Below are positions 5,586 through 11,783 of a stretch of 11,783 nucleotides of DNA, in pieces. Source of the DNA: Methanomicrobiales archaeon (GTDB lineage: Archaea > Halobacteriota > Methanomicrobia > Methanomicrobiales > JACTUA01). Position numbers and translations under genes: made by a program. The notes beneath the pieces were generated by a model. It did not search any database and had not been told where the DNA came from. It saw nothing but the letters and a program-made list of their open reading frames with translations. The stretch's first letter is position 1; every line of letters starts with the position of its first letter. Location of the stretch: contig JAJRCP010000095.1 in the NCBI GenBank assembly GCA_028678885.1, positions 1-11,783 of the forward strand. The letters are read 5' to 3'.

Positions 5586-8327
5586 ATGATGGAGGAAGAA
5601 TATCAACTCGATTATTTTCGAGATCATGGACTGATCCGGAAGATATGCACCTCGTGCGCGAATCCCTTCTGGACACGGGACCCAGGGCGGGTAGTGTGCG
5701 GGGATGCCCCGTGTGAATCCTACACCTTCATCGGTCATCCAGTCTTTGATCCCCATACAGTACCTGAGATGCGGGAAGCGTTTCTCTCGTTCTTCGAACG
5801 GCATGGGCATACCCGACTCGAACGCTACCCGGTGGCCGCCCGGTGGCGTGACGATATATACCTGACCATCGCTTCCATCGCAGATTTTCAGCCATTCGTC
5901 ACGAGCGGGCTCGTTCCTCCTCCGGCAAATCCACTCACCATCTCCCAGCCGTGTATACGATTGAACGACCTGGATTCCGTAGGCCGATCCGGTCGCCATT
6001 TAACCCTGTTCGAGATGATGGCACATCATGCATTCAACTCCCAGGAACGAGTAATCTATTGGAAGGATGAGACTGTTGCCTTCTGCGATGAATTCCTAGC
6101 ATCTATCGGTGCAGATCTAACCAAGATCAGCTACAAGGAGCACCCCTGGTTTGGGGGAGGAAATGCGGGTCCCTCGCTTGAAGTCCTTATCGGAGGTCTA
6201 GAGGTGGCGACGCTGGTATTTATGAACCTGGGCCGTGAAAAAACCACCGAAACCCCCGTTATTCTTGATGGAGATCCCTATTATCCTATGAAGACCCGCA
6301 TTGTAGATACCGGCTACGGTCTTGAACGGTTTGTATGGGCTTCTCAGGGGTCCCCAACCATCTATGACGCTATATTTCCTACTCTGATCGACTCACTCAT
6401 CCACGAAATACATTTGGAAGAATTCCTCTCTACTCAGGAGTATGCTCATATCCTGGCATTGAATGCAAAATATTCTGGGCTTGTGGACATCCAAGGATCG
6501 AGCCTTCTTCAGATGCGGAAACGGATGGCGTATACTATCGGTGTATCCTTTGAAGATCTCCAGAAAGTGATTGTTCCCTTTGAGAAGCTGTATACCATCG
6601 CTGACCATACGCGGTGTCTTGCCTACATGCTGGGAGACTGCATTGTTCCCTCTAATGTACGAGAAGGGTATCTCGCACGTTTAGTACTGCGTCGGACACT
6701 CCGCACAATGTATGAGCTGGGGATTAAGACTGATCTCGCAGATCTGATTGAGATGCAAGTGAAGGCTTCAGGGGACCAGACATTCGAGCAGAGCACGGAT
6801 GTGATCCGAGAGATTGTGCATAATGAGGTGGATCGATATCGCCAGACTCTCCAGCGGGGTTCGCGCATCATCCAGAAACTCGCTTCTGCATATCGTAAGA
6901 AAAACAGATCCATTCCGGTAGCAGAATTAATCACTCTCTATGATTCACACGGGATCTCTCCAGAGATGGTTCGAGATATCGCCACTCAGGAAGGGTCCGA
7001 GGTCGAGCTCCCGGATAACTTCTATTCTATGGTGGCAGGCCTTCACGCCCAGGCAGATTCCGAGCGAGAGATTCCGCTCGAGAAGTACCGGGACCAGGTA
7101 GCGGGCCTTCCCCCAACGAAAAAGCTGTATTACGAACAAACGGATGACATAGAGTTCGACGCAGGAGTGATTGACTTTTTTGACGGATATGTTATCCTCG
7201 ACCAGACACTCTTTTATCCGGAAGGAGGGGGACAGCCTGCCGATACGGGCCTCCTTATCACCACAGAGGGTATGATCCGGGTGGAGAATACCTTCCAGCT
7301 AGGCGAGGTAATCTTGCACCAGACAAGGGGCAGCGTTCTGTACCGGGGAGAGCGAGTAAAGGGAAAGATCGATGAGGAGCGGCGGAGATCCCTGATGCGG
7401 CATCACACCGCCACGCATCTTCTTTTACGAGCTGCGAAAGATGTGCTGGGGACTCACATCCATCAGGCAGGGGCCCAGAAGGGCAGCGAGAGTTCCCGCC
7501 TGGATATTCGCCATTATAAGCATATCACCCCCGAGGAAATACTGCGGATCGAGGTGCTCGCAAACCAAATGGTTACGGAAGACTCGCTCATTTCCATCAA
7601 ATGGGAGGAACGGACTAAGGCAGAGCAGAAGTACGGGTTTGAACTCTATCAGGGAGGGGTGCCTCCCGGTAAAGAGATCCGTGTCGTACGGGTGAACAGA
7701 GACGTAGAGGCCTGTGCCGGTACACATTGTAGGAGTACTGGTGAAGTCGGAGTGATCAAGATCATCCGAATTGAACACGTCCAAGACGGAATAGAACGCA
7801 TCGAGTTTGCGGCAGGAACTGCAGCGATCTACTACCTCCAACATCTTGAGGGGTTCCTCTTTGAGGCCGCAAAAGCGGTGAGCGTGCAACCAGAAAACCT
7901 TCCTACAACTGTGCAACGGTTCTTCACCGAATGGAAAGAACAGAGAAAAGAGATCGGGAGGCTGCAGAAAAGGATCGCTGACTTAGAGATTGCCCATTTG
8001 GAGACTGGGAAGGTTGGAGAGGTTCCGGTCGCAGTAAAAACGATGATAGGAACTCCTTCTGAGCTCGTGACCATTGCGACTGGATTTGCGGAGAGGGGGG
8101 GAGTGGCAGTGCTGCTGTCCGGGAATGAACGTGTGCATGTGGTCGTCGCTTCGGGAAATCCAAAAGTCCACGCGGTCGCCATTGTACAGAGAGTCTGTCA
8201 GGTACTAGGAGGAAAGGGCGGAGGGACTTCCGTGCTCGCCCAAGGTAGTGGTTCACGAATAGAATTTCTCGATAAAGCTCTGGAAGAGGGTAGAGCAGCA
8301 ATATTGGGGGAGCTTAATGCCGGATGA
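5586..8327 (+). CDS. alaS: Alanyl-tRNA synthetase, archaeal type
   Basis: A 913-residue cytoplasmic enzyme that charges tRNA-Ala with alanine. The N-terminus has the archaeal-type extension with a four-cysteine zinc knuckle (C21, C24, C38, C43). The class II catalytic core follows (TSGLVPPPANPLTISQPCIRLNDL at about 105-128, then HLTLFEMMAHHAF and, further on, GYGLERFVWASQG). The editing domain that removes mischarged Ser/Gly shows its zinc site: H607 and H611 in HHTATHLL, then C710 and H714 in CAGTH. The C-terminal DHHA1 domain carries GGKGGGTS at about residues 876-883. All expected parts are present, so the gene looks intact and functional. ATG 5586 is followed at once by another ATG (5589), either of which could start; no good Shine-Dalgarno is present. 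The end overlaps the downstream regulator gene by 11 nt. Confidence 0.98.
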   Translation: MMEEEYQLDYFRDHGLIRKICTSCANPFWTRDPGRVVCGDAPCESYTFIGHPVFDPHTVPEMREAFLSFFERHGHTRLERYPVAARWRDDIYLTIASIADFQPFVTSGLVPPPANPLTISQPCIRLNDLDSVGRSGRHLTLFEMMAHHAFNSQERVIYWKDETVAFCDEFLASIGADLTKISYKEHPWFGGGNAGPSLEVLIGGLEVATLVFMNLGREKTTETPVILDGDPYYPMKTRIVDTGYGLERFVWASQGSPTIYDAIFPTLIDSLIHEIHLEEFLSTQEYAHILALNAKYSGLVDIQGSSLLQMRKRMAYTIGVSFEDLQKVIVPFEKLYTIADHTRCLAYMLGDCIVPSNVREGYLARLVLRRTLRTMYELGIKTDLADLIEMQVKASGDQTFEQSTDVIREIVHNEVDRYRQTLQRGSRIIQKLASAYRKKNRSIPVAELITLYDSHGISPEMVRDIATQEGSEVELPDNFYSMVAGLHAQADSEREIPLEKYRDQVAGLPPTKKLYYEQTDDIEFDAGVIDFFDGYVILDQTLFYPEGGGQPADTGLLITTEGMIRVENTFQLGEVILHQTRGSVLYRGERVKGKIDEERRRSLMRHHTATHLLLRAAKDVLGTHIHQAGAQKGSESSRLDIRHYKHITPEEILRIEVLANQMVTEDSLISIKWEERTKAEQKYGFELYQGGVPPGKEIRVVRVNRDVEACAGTHCRSTGEVGVIKIIRIEHVQDGIERIEFAAGTAAIYYLQHLEGFLFEAAKAVSVQPENLPTTVQRFFTEWKEQRKEIGRLQKRIADLEIAHLETGKVGEVPVAVKTMIGTPSELVTIATGFAERGGVAVLLSGNERVHVVVASGNPKVHAVAIVQRVCQVLGGKGGGTSVLAQGSGSRIEFLDKALEEGRAAILGELNAG

Positions 8328-8931
8328 TATTCTAATTCTGGAACCTGGTGATGAGAGGGCACAGAAGATTGCAAAAGCCATCTCAAGTCCAACGGCAGGT
8401 GATATTCTGAATCAAATGAAAGAAGGGGGCCATACCGCCACCCAGCTATCCGAATCCCTTGATCTCCCCCTCACCACCATTCAGTACCACCTCGAAAACC
8501 TAGTGGAAGCTGATATACTGGATGTGATCGAAAAACGATGGAGCAAGAAAGGGAGGGAGATAAAGGTGTATGGGCTGCGTAATCAGGTGGTCATCGTCGC
8601 TCCTAGGCCTGGAGATGTACGTTCTCTTCTCCTAAAATATGCCTCTCTCTTCGCGATTGTGATACTCGCGGGCGTGGTGCTGTTCACCCTCCTTGCCCTT
8701 TCGGCACCTAGCGCTCTTCCCCCGATACAGGAAAAAGCAATTTCGAGTGATGGATTGCGGGTAAATAGCTTCCCTGCACCCGTCATAGGCGCTGCAGGTA
8801 CAAGCTATCACCCTGTCATTTTCTTTATTCTGGGGGGAGGAATTACAATCCTAACCCTCGCGCTCTTCGAGCTGAAAAGACGATACGCATCAGAGATCGA
8901 GACGAGGATAATACCTAACACAGATCAATAA
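8317..8931 (+). CDS. Membrane-anchored winged-helix (ArsR-like) transcriptional regulator
   Basis: A 204-residue protein with an N-terminal winged-helix DNA-binding domain (about residues 14-92; recognition-helix area SESLDLPLTTIQYHLENL, wing area RWSKKGREIKVYGL). It is followed by a transmembrane helix (about 104-129), an external loop of roughly 35 residues, a second helix (about 166-187) and a short charged cytoplasmic tail. The pattern fits a one-component membrane regulator whose loop or helices sense something at the membrane; the ligand and target genes are unknown. The ATG at 8317 lies inside alaS and has a strong Shine-Dalgarno (GGGGGAG, 8306-8312) at 4 nt, so the start is secure and expression is tied to alaS. 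Its 3' end overlaps the convergent hisH gene by 17 nt. Confidence 0.8.
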   Translation: MPDDILILEPGDERAQKIAKAISSPTAGDILNQMKEGGHTATQLSESLDLPLTTIQYHLENLVEADILDVIEKRWSKKGREIKVYGLRNQVVIVAPRPGDVRSLLLKYASLFAIVILAGVVLFTLLALSAPSALPPIQEKAISSDGLRVNSFPAPVIGAAGTSYHPVIFFILGGGITILTLALFELKRRYASEIETRIIPNTDQ

Positions 8932-9517
8932 AATTTTTCAGGATACCAAGACCGATTGTGCCGCTTTTTTCCGGGTGGAACTGGACACCGTATACGTCTT
9001 CTTTTCCGATACAGGAGGAAAATGTACAGAGGTATTCTGTTTTTGCTAGAGACCACTCAGTGAGGGTGGAGACATAATAGGAGTGATCGAAATACACGTA
9101 TTCCTGCGAGTGGAGTCCTGCAAGCAGGGAAATGGGCTGTTCGATCCGGAGCGTATTCCACCCCATATGGGGGACTTTCCAACCAGGGCAGACAGGGAAC
9201 CGGGTCACGATACCAGGGATGAGTCCTAGTCCATGGTGGATTCCCCGTTCCTCGCTCCATTCCATGAGCATCTGCATACCTAAGCAGATTCCGAGGAGTG
9301 GAACTCTTCCGGCTGATTCCTTCACCACCGATTGTAGATCTCCTAGCATCTCCATACCTTCACGGAAGGCACCAACTCCCGGAAGGATAATCCCGTCAGC
9401 GGAGGCAATCTCCTCTTTATCGGCAGTAATGAGCGTCCGGGCTCCTGCTTTTTCAAGCCCTCTCATCACGCTTCTTAGGTTTCCCACACCGTAATCAACG
9501 ATGGTAATCTCAGGCAT
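8915..9517 (-). CDS. hisH: Imidazole glycerol phosphate synthase, glutaminase subunit HisH
   Basis: A 200-residue class I glutamine amidotransferase. HisH hydrolyses glutamine and channels ammonia to HisF, which forms imidazole glycerol phosphate and AICAR in histidine biosynthesis. The start ITIVDYGVGNLRSV and the oxyanion/substrate segment ILPGVGAF are diagnostic. The catalytic triad is visible as C78 (GICLGMQM), H181 and E183 (QFHPEKSG). Length is normal for the family. ATG 9517 has a Shine-Dalgarno (AGGATG, 9530-9525) at 7 nt. No other his gene is in the window, so hisF must be encoded elsewhere; scattered his genes are common in methanogens. It converges on, and overlaps by 17 nt, the membrane regulator gene, leaving no space for a shared intergenic terminator. 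Confidence 0.96.
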   Translation of the reverse strand: MPEITIVDYGVGNLRSVMRGLEKAGARTLITADKEEIASADGIILPGVGAFREGMEMLGDLQSVVKESAGRVPLLGICLGMQMLMEWSEERGIHHGLGLIPGIVTRFPVCPGWKVPHMGWNTLRIEQPISLLAGLHSQEYVYFDHSYYVSTLTEWSLAKTEYLCTFSSCIGKEDVYGVQFHPEKSGTIGLGILKNFIDLC

Positions 9518-9805
9518 TTAACTGCATCCTTTTACGCCGGATATCTGGGGATCTTCCAGGCTAGTTCTCATCTGCCTTATTTCCCTGCGCTGTAAAGGAA
9601 AGATAAACACATTACAGGAATCTGATCTGCACGCACTAGATTTTCCTGGGGCGGATATATTACAGATATCATACCAGAAAAGCGCGATCATGCCGCAATG
9701 AGGGATTTGCATTCCAGTATACCCATTGGGGAGGGGGAGATAAATATGTTAAGGGATTAGCCAAGGATGACCACGGGCACCAAAGAAATAAAAACGCTTA
9801 AGTGC

Positions 9806-9822
9806 AATGATTTTAGATCATT
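9806..9822 (+). repeat. Short hairpin AATGAT-tttag-ATCATT in operon leader
   Basis: AATGAT (9806-9811) and ATCATT (9817-9822) form a perfect 6-bp inverted repeat with a 5-nt loop, about 95 nt before the mnhE start. It could be an operator or a leader hairpin; AT-rich sequence makes chance possible. Confidence 0.35.
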
Positions 9823-9828
9823 ATTAAT

Positions 9829-9876
9829 CATGATAAATGGCCCGCACGCTCGAGATTATCATGGTCCTTATCTCGA
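9829..9876 (+). repeat. Two mutually exclusive inverted repeats before mnhE
   Basis: CATGATAA (9829-9836) pairs with TTATCATG (9856-9863), 8 bp with a 19-nt loop. TCGAGAT (9850-9856) pairs with ATCTCGA (9870-9876), 7 bp with a 13-nt loop. The two stems share and interleave positions 9850-9863, so they cannot form together. This is the geometry of a leader switch or of adjoining operator sites, 40-90 nt upstream of the Mrp-like operon. Confidence 0.35.
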
Positions 9877-9916
9877 TGAAAAAATTCTATCTTTCTCTCA
9901 AGGATAAGGTGAAAAT

Positions 9917-10444
9917 GTGATTCCATTCATTATTACCGCCCTATTTGGTTTTTTTATCTATCTGGTGTTTACCGCAGGAAGCGGGAACATCGGGTTGTGG
10001 TCCAGCTCCGAGCTAATCGCCGGTGTAGCTCTGGGGATTCTGACCGGTATTGTGACGAGGAATTTCCTGTGCAGGAAAAAGAACTACCGGATGGCAAACC
10101 CCATCCGTTTGATCCTGCTCGCTGTCTATATTATCCTCCCCTTCTTCATCGAGATGACCAAGGCGAACCTGGATGTGGCCTATCGGGTGATCACGATGAA
10201 AATCCGTCCAGGAATCGTCCGTGTTGAGTCGAACTTACGGACGGATCTTGGTATTTTTATGCTTGCCAACTCAATCACCTTGACTCCCGGAACTATCACC
10301 GTCGACATCGATGAAAAGACCCATGATCTCTTCATTCATAACATCAATATTGGTGAAGGGGACGAAGAAAAAGCGGCATTCAAGGATGTCGAACTTTTCT
10401 CACTCGCAAATCTTCCAGCCTGGATAAGGAGGATTGCTGAATGA
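9917..10444 (+). CDS. mnhE: Mrp/Mbh subunit E (MnhE/MbhA), cation/H+ antiporter module
   Basis: A 175-residue membrane protein of the MnhE family, one of the small subunits of Mrp Na+/H+ antiporters and of related Mbh-type hydrogenases (MbhA). Three N-terminal helices are visible (about 1-21, 30-48 and 60-81), followed by a cytoplasmic domain. The family signature TDLGIFMLANSITLTPGT lies at about 109-126, followed by ITVDID and LFIHNIN. The start is GTG at 9917, supported by the Shine-Dalgarno AAGGTGA (9906-9912); the overlapping ATG at 9915 is followed immediately by a stop. It is the first gene of an operon whose members all overlap or nearly touch, and its stop overlaps the next ATG by 4 nt (ATGA). 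Confidence 0.93.
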   Translation: MIPFIITALFGFFIYLVFTAGSGNIGLWSSSELIAGVALGILTGIVTRNFLCRKKNYRMANPIRLILLAVYIILPFFIEMTKANLDVAYRVITMKIRPGIVRVESNLRTDLGIFMLANSITLTPGTITVDIDEKTHDLFIHNINIGEGDEEKAAFKDVELFSLANLPAWIRRIAE

Positions 10445-10716
10445 ATGATCCATGGATACTCCTCCCTTTCTGGTACCCGATTATTGCAGTCCTAGTTATA
10501 CTAATGGCCGGTTCAACGATACGTCTATATAAAGGACCCACACCAGCTGATCGGGCGGTTGCAGTGGATACAGTCAATACCCTCACTGTAGCATCATTGA
10601 TCCTTCTCGGGGTTGCCTTCAGGGAGATAATTTTTATCGATGTTGCTATCGTTTATTCTCTCCTCTCTTTTGTTGCCACCCTTTTTATCGCAAAATACCT
10701 TGGAGGTGAGTTGTGA
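10441..10716 (+). CDS. mnhF: Mrp/Mbh subunit F (MnhF/MbhB)
   Basis: A 91-residue integral membrane protein with three helices (about 8-26, 43-62 and 66-86). The diagnostic MnhF segment PTPADRAVAVDTVNTL follows the first helix, and the length is normal for the family. MnhF is a small structural subunit of the Mrp antiporter or the equivalent Mbh membrane arm; its individual role in ion transfer is not well defined. It starts inside the mnhE stop (ATGA overlap), so its translation is probably coupled, and it is followed after one nucleotide by mnhG. Confidence 0.93.
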   Translation: MNDPWILLPFWYPIIAVLVILMAGSTIRLYKGPTPADRAVAVDTVNTLTVASLILLGVAFREIIFIDVAIVYSLLSFVATLFIAKYLGGEL

Positions 10717-10717
10717 A

Positions 10718-11074
10718 ATGATTATTGAAGGAGTTATCCTTATCTTCCTGCTTATTGGAACATCATTCAATACTCTTGGCGTTCTTGGTTTACTACGGTT
10801 CCCCGATCTGTACACAAGAATGCATGCGACTACCAAGGCAACCACATTCGGATCAATCTTCACTTCCCTTTCCGTTGTGGTGTATGGCCTCTGGCTTTTT
10901 TTTGACTCCAAGGACAGTCAGTTCATGGTTCTCGCAATTCATGCTTTTATTGCCATGCTGGCCCTCGCCTTTACCAACGCGGTGGGATCACATGCCATCG
11001 CCAGAGCCGCACATAGGATGGGGATTAAACCAAGTCCCGCTATCTGCGATCGATTGGAGGAATTTCACCCATGA
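10718..11074 (+). CDS. mnhG: Mrp/Mbh subunit G (MnhG/MbhC)
   Basis: A 118-residue membrane protein of the MnhG/PhaG family. The signature LGVLGLLRFPDLYTRMHATTKATTFG spans the first cytoplasmic loop, and three helices are visible (about 3-22, 42-62 and 67-89), with a polar C-terminal tail. I chose the ATG at 10718 rather than upstream in-frame starts because it has an excellent Shine-Dalgarno (GGAGGTGAG, 10702-10710) at 7 nt and matches the family start; earlier starts would lie deep inside mnhF. The gene begins one nucleotide after the mnhF stop and ends in an ATGA overlap with the next gene. Confidence 0.94.
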   Translation: MIIEGVILIFLLIGTSFNTLGVLGLLRFPDLYTRMHATTKATTFGSIFTSLSVVVYGLWLFFDSKDSQFMVLAIHAFIAMLALAFTNAVGSHAIARAAHRMGIKPSPAICDRLEEFHP

Positions 11075-11322
11075 TAGAGTTAATTCCCCAGTTCCTGGTA
11101 CTCGCTGGGCTCATCATATCTGCAGCATTAACCTATCATTTCAGGGATCTGCTCGCTGCAGCACTCGCCTCAGGATTATTCAGTTTCTTAATCTCGCTCG
11201 AGTTCTACATTTTGCAGGCTCCAGATGTTGCGATCTCCCAAGCTGCTGTCGGGGCTGGCTTGACCACCGCGATATTCATCATCGCAGTTCGTGCGACTGG
11301 TAGATTTGAGGGGGAGAACTAA
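11071..11322 (+). CDS. mbhD: MbhD/DUF4040-type subunit (MrpA C-terminal equivalent)
   Basis: An 83-residue membrane protein with hydrophobic helices at about 4-22, 28-47 and 55-75, matching the DUF4040/MbhD family. The core segment LQAPDVAISQAAVGAGLTTA at about 48-67 is the recognisable motif. In bacterial Mrp complexes this region is part of the C-terminus of the large MrpA subunit; here it is a stand-alone gene, as in archaeal Mbh-type operons. It overlaps mnhG by 4 nt (ATGA) and its TAA shares one base with the ATG of the next gene (TAATG). Confidence 0.88.
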   Translation: MIELIPQFLVLAGLIISAALTYHFRDLLAAALASGLFSFLISLEFYILQAPDVAISQAAVGAGLTTAIFIIAVRATGRFEGEN

Positions 11323-11606
11323 TGAGAAAAGCAGTTACCTATATCTCTCTGGCCATCCTCACAATCGGTCTTTTGATGATTCCCCTGAGTTTGGAATTCG
11401 GAAAGCCTCAGCATTCCGACATGGATGATTATTTTCTCAGATTTGGGCAGGTGCAAACAGCAACCAATAACCAGTGCACCTCTGTGACATTCGATTTCAG
11501 GGGATTTGATACACTGGGGGAATCTACTGTCCTTTTTACTGCGGTCATTGGTGTGGCATTAATGTTCCGCAAATTCTACAGAGGTGAAGCTGATGCGGAT
11601 GAGTAA
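11322..11606 (+). CDS. mbhE: MbhE-type subunit (MrpA C-terminal / MrpB N-terminal equivalent)
   Basis: A 94-residue membrane protein with a first helix at about 5-23, a polar external section and a second helix at about 65-84. The characteristic stretch TSVTFDFRGFDTLGESTVLFTAV (about 53-75) is the conserved MbhE/MrpA-end motif. It is a separately encoded piece of the MrpA C-terminal domain. The start at 11322 has a Shine-Dalgarno (GGGGGAG, about 11310-11316) at 5 nt and overlaps the previous stop by one base. Its stop lies inside the start of an mnhB-like gene. Together with MbhD this places the operon in the Mbh-like E-F-G-D-E-B order rather than the bacterial mrpA-first order. Confidence 0.9.
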   Translation: MRKAVTYISLAILTIGLLMIPLSLEFGKPQHSDMDDYFLRFGQVQTATNNQCTSVTFDFRGFDTLGESTVLFTAVIGVALMFRKFYRGEADADE

Positions 11607-11760
11607 AATTGTGCGCATCTCCGTAGACCTTGGATATCCATTTATAGTGATTTTTGGTTGGTACGTCATCATGCATGGTCATCTCACTCCTGCCGTTGAA
11701 TACAAGGGGGCCCCATTGGTTCAAACGGGACATCAAATGTGTTTATTGACAATTACTTAA
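11593..11760 (+). pseudogene. Broken or error-containing mnhB/mbhF-like gene
   Basis: The ATG at 11593 has a good Shine-Dalgarno (GAGGTGA, 11581-11587) and opens a frame resembling MnhB: MSKIVR (residues 3-8), a hydrophobic helix PFIVIFGWYVI (16-26), then the family motif HGHLTP (28-33). In MnhB this is followed by GGGFQGG, but here the frame reads AVEYKGAP and stops after 55 codons, where a full protein would have well over 100 residues. Another frame over the same bases reads IQGGPIG, closer to the expected motif, but it contains a stop just before. So the gene is either frameshifted and decaying or affected by sequence error near the window end. If intact elsewhere, it would supply subunit B of the Mrp/Mbh membrane module. 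Confidence 0.55.
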
Positions 11761-11783
11761 CAGAATAACAAGGCAATAAAAAT

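Larger units (their letters stand above)
9518..9916. other. Gene-free region between divergent hisH and the Mrp-like operon
   Basis: This 399-nt stretch holds the promoters of both flanking transcription units. A minus-strand frame of 64 codons (9712-9518) ends just before hisH, but it matches no family I know and has an unusual composition, so I do not call it a gene. TATA-like candidates are GATAAATAT (about 9739-9747), usable on either strand, and AAATAAAAAC (about 9786-9795, plus). The right third contains several inverted repeats, listed separately. I see no tRNA, direct-repeat array or mobile-element end here. Confidence 0.4.

Noticed and set aside
7425..8301. Minus-strand open frames of 163, 125 and 116 codons
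   Set aside because: They are antisense to the editing and DHHA1 domains of alaS and show no recognisable domain.
9518..9712. 64-codon minus-strand frame ending right before hisH
   Set aside because: Its position is suggestive, but the protein has no recognisable family, and hisH has its own ribosome site; the frame is best read as part of the hisH leader.
10725..11303. 192-codon plus-strand frame
   Set aside because: It overlaps mnhG and mbhD in another frame, while those two proteins carry strong Mrp-family motifs.
1..11783. CRISPR array, toxin-antitoxin or phage-defence system
   Set aside because: No regularly spaced direct repeats and no nuclease, transposase, Cas-like or toxin-like motifs were seen on either strand.

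Overview
The window most resembles a piece of a hydrogenotrophic methanogen chromosome, probably from the order Methanomicrobiales (inference). It carries the methanogen-type sulfide-to-homocysteine genes, an archaeal-type alanyl-tRNA synthetase with an N-terminal four-cysteine zinc site, TATA-box promoters, and an Mbh-ordered Mrp module. I see no tRNA or rRNA gene, CRISPR array or recognisable transposase.

Layout. (1) 1-365: a small unrecognised + strand gene that seems frameshifted right after its start. (2) 2944-301, minus strand: three tightly coupled genes (ATGA overlaps) for sulfur assimilation: a DUF39/COG1900 homocysteine-biosynthesis protein with two CBS domains, a NIL-domain 2x[4Fe-4S] ferredoxin, and a UPF0280/COG2122 protein. 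(3) About 2945-4470: a visibly AT-richer stretch holding a membrane-anchored sulfite-oxidase-fold molybdopterin protein (+) that converges on a two-helix DUF4405-like putative cytochrome b (-), then a gene-free segment with a possible small structured RNA. (4) 4501-8931, plus strand: Nif3-family metal protein, SWIM zinc-finger protein, alaS, and a membrane-anchored winged-helix regulator overlapping the alaS end. (5) 9517-8915, minus strand: hisH, convergent with the regulator. (6) 9518-9916: gene-free leader with overlapping inverted repeats. (7) 9917-11783, plus strand: mnhE-mnhF-mnhG-mbhD-mbhE and the start of an mnhB/mbhF-like gene that degrades and stops after 55 codons.

How the genes work together. 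The minus-strand operon would deliver sulfide and electrons to aspartate semialdehyde to make homocysteine. The Mrp-like operon is the ion-translocating part of either a Mrp Na+/H+ antiporter or an energy-converting hydrogenase; the window ends before a hydrogenase subunit could decide. The molybdoprotein and the cytochrome-like protein could form a small membrane redox pair, which would be notable in a group usually described as lacking cytochromes.

Two general patterns stand out. Genes that start a transcript (DUF39, nif3, alaS) have a TATA-like box centred about 26-27 nt before the ATG and little or no Shine-Dalgarno, consistent with leaderless mRNAs, whereas most downstream operon genes have strong Shine-Dalgarno sites. 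Both ends of the window carry reading-frame damage within about 100 nt of the edge, which may be assembly-end error rather than biology.
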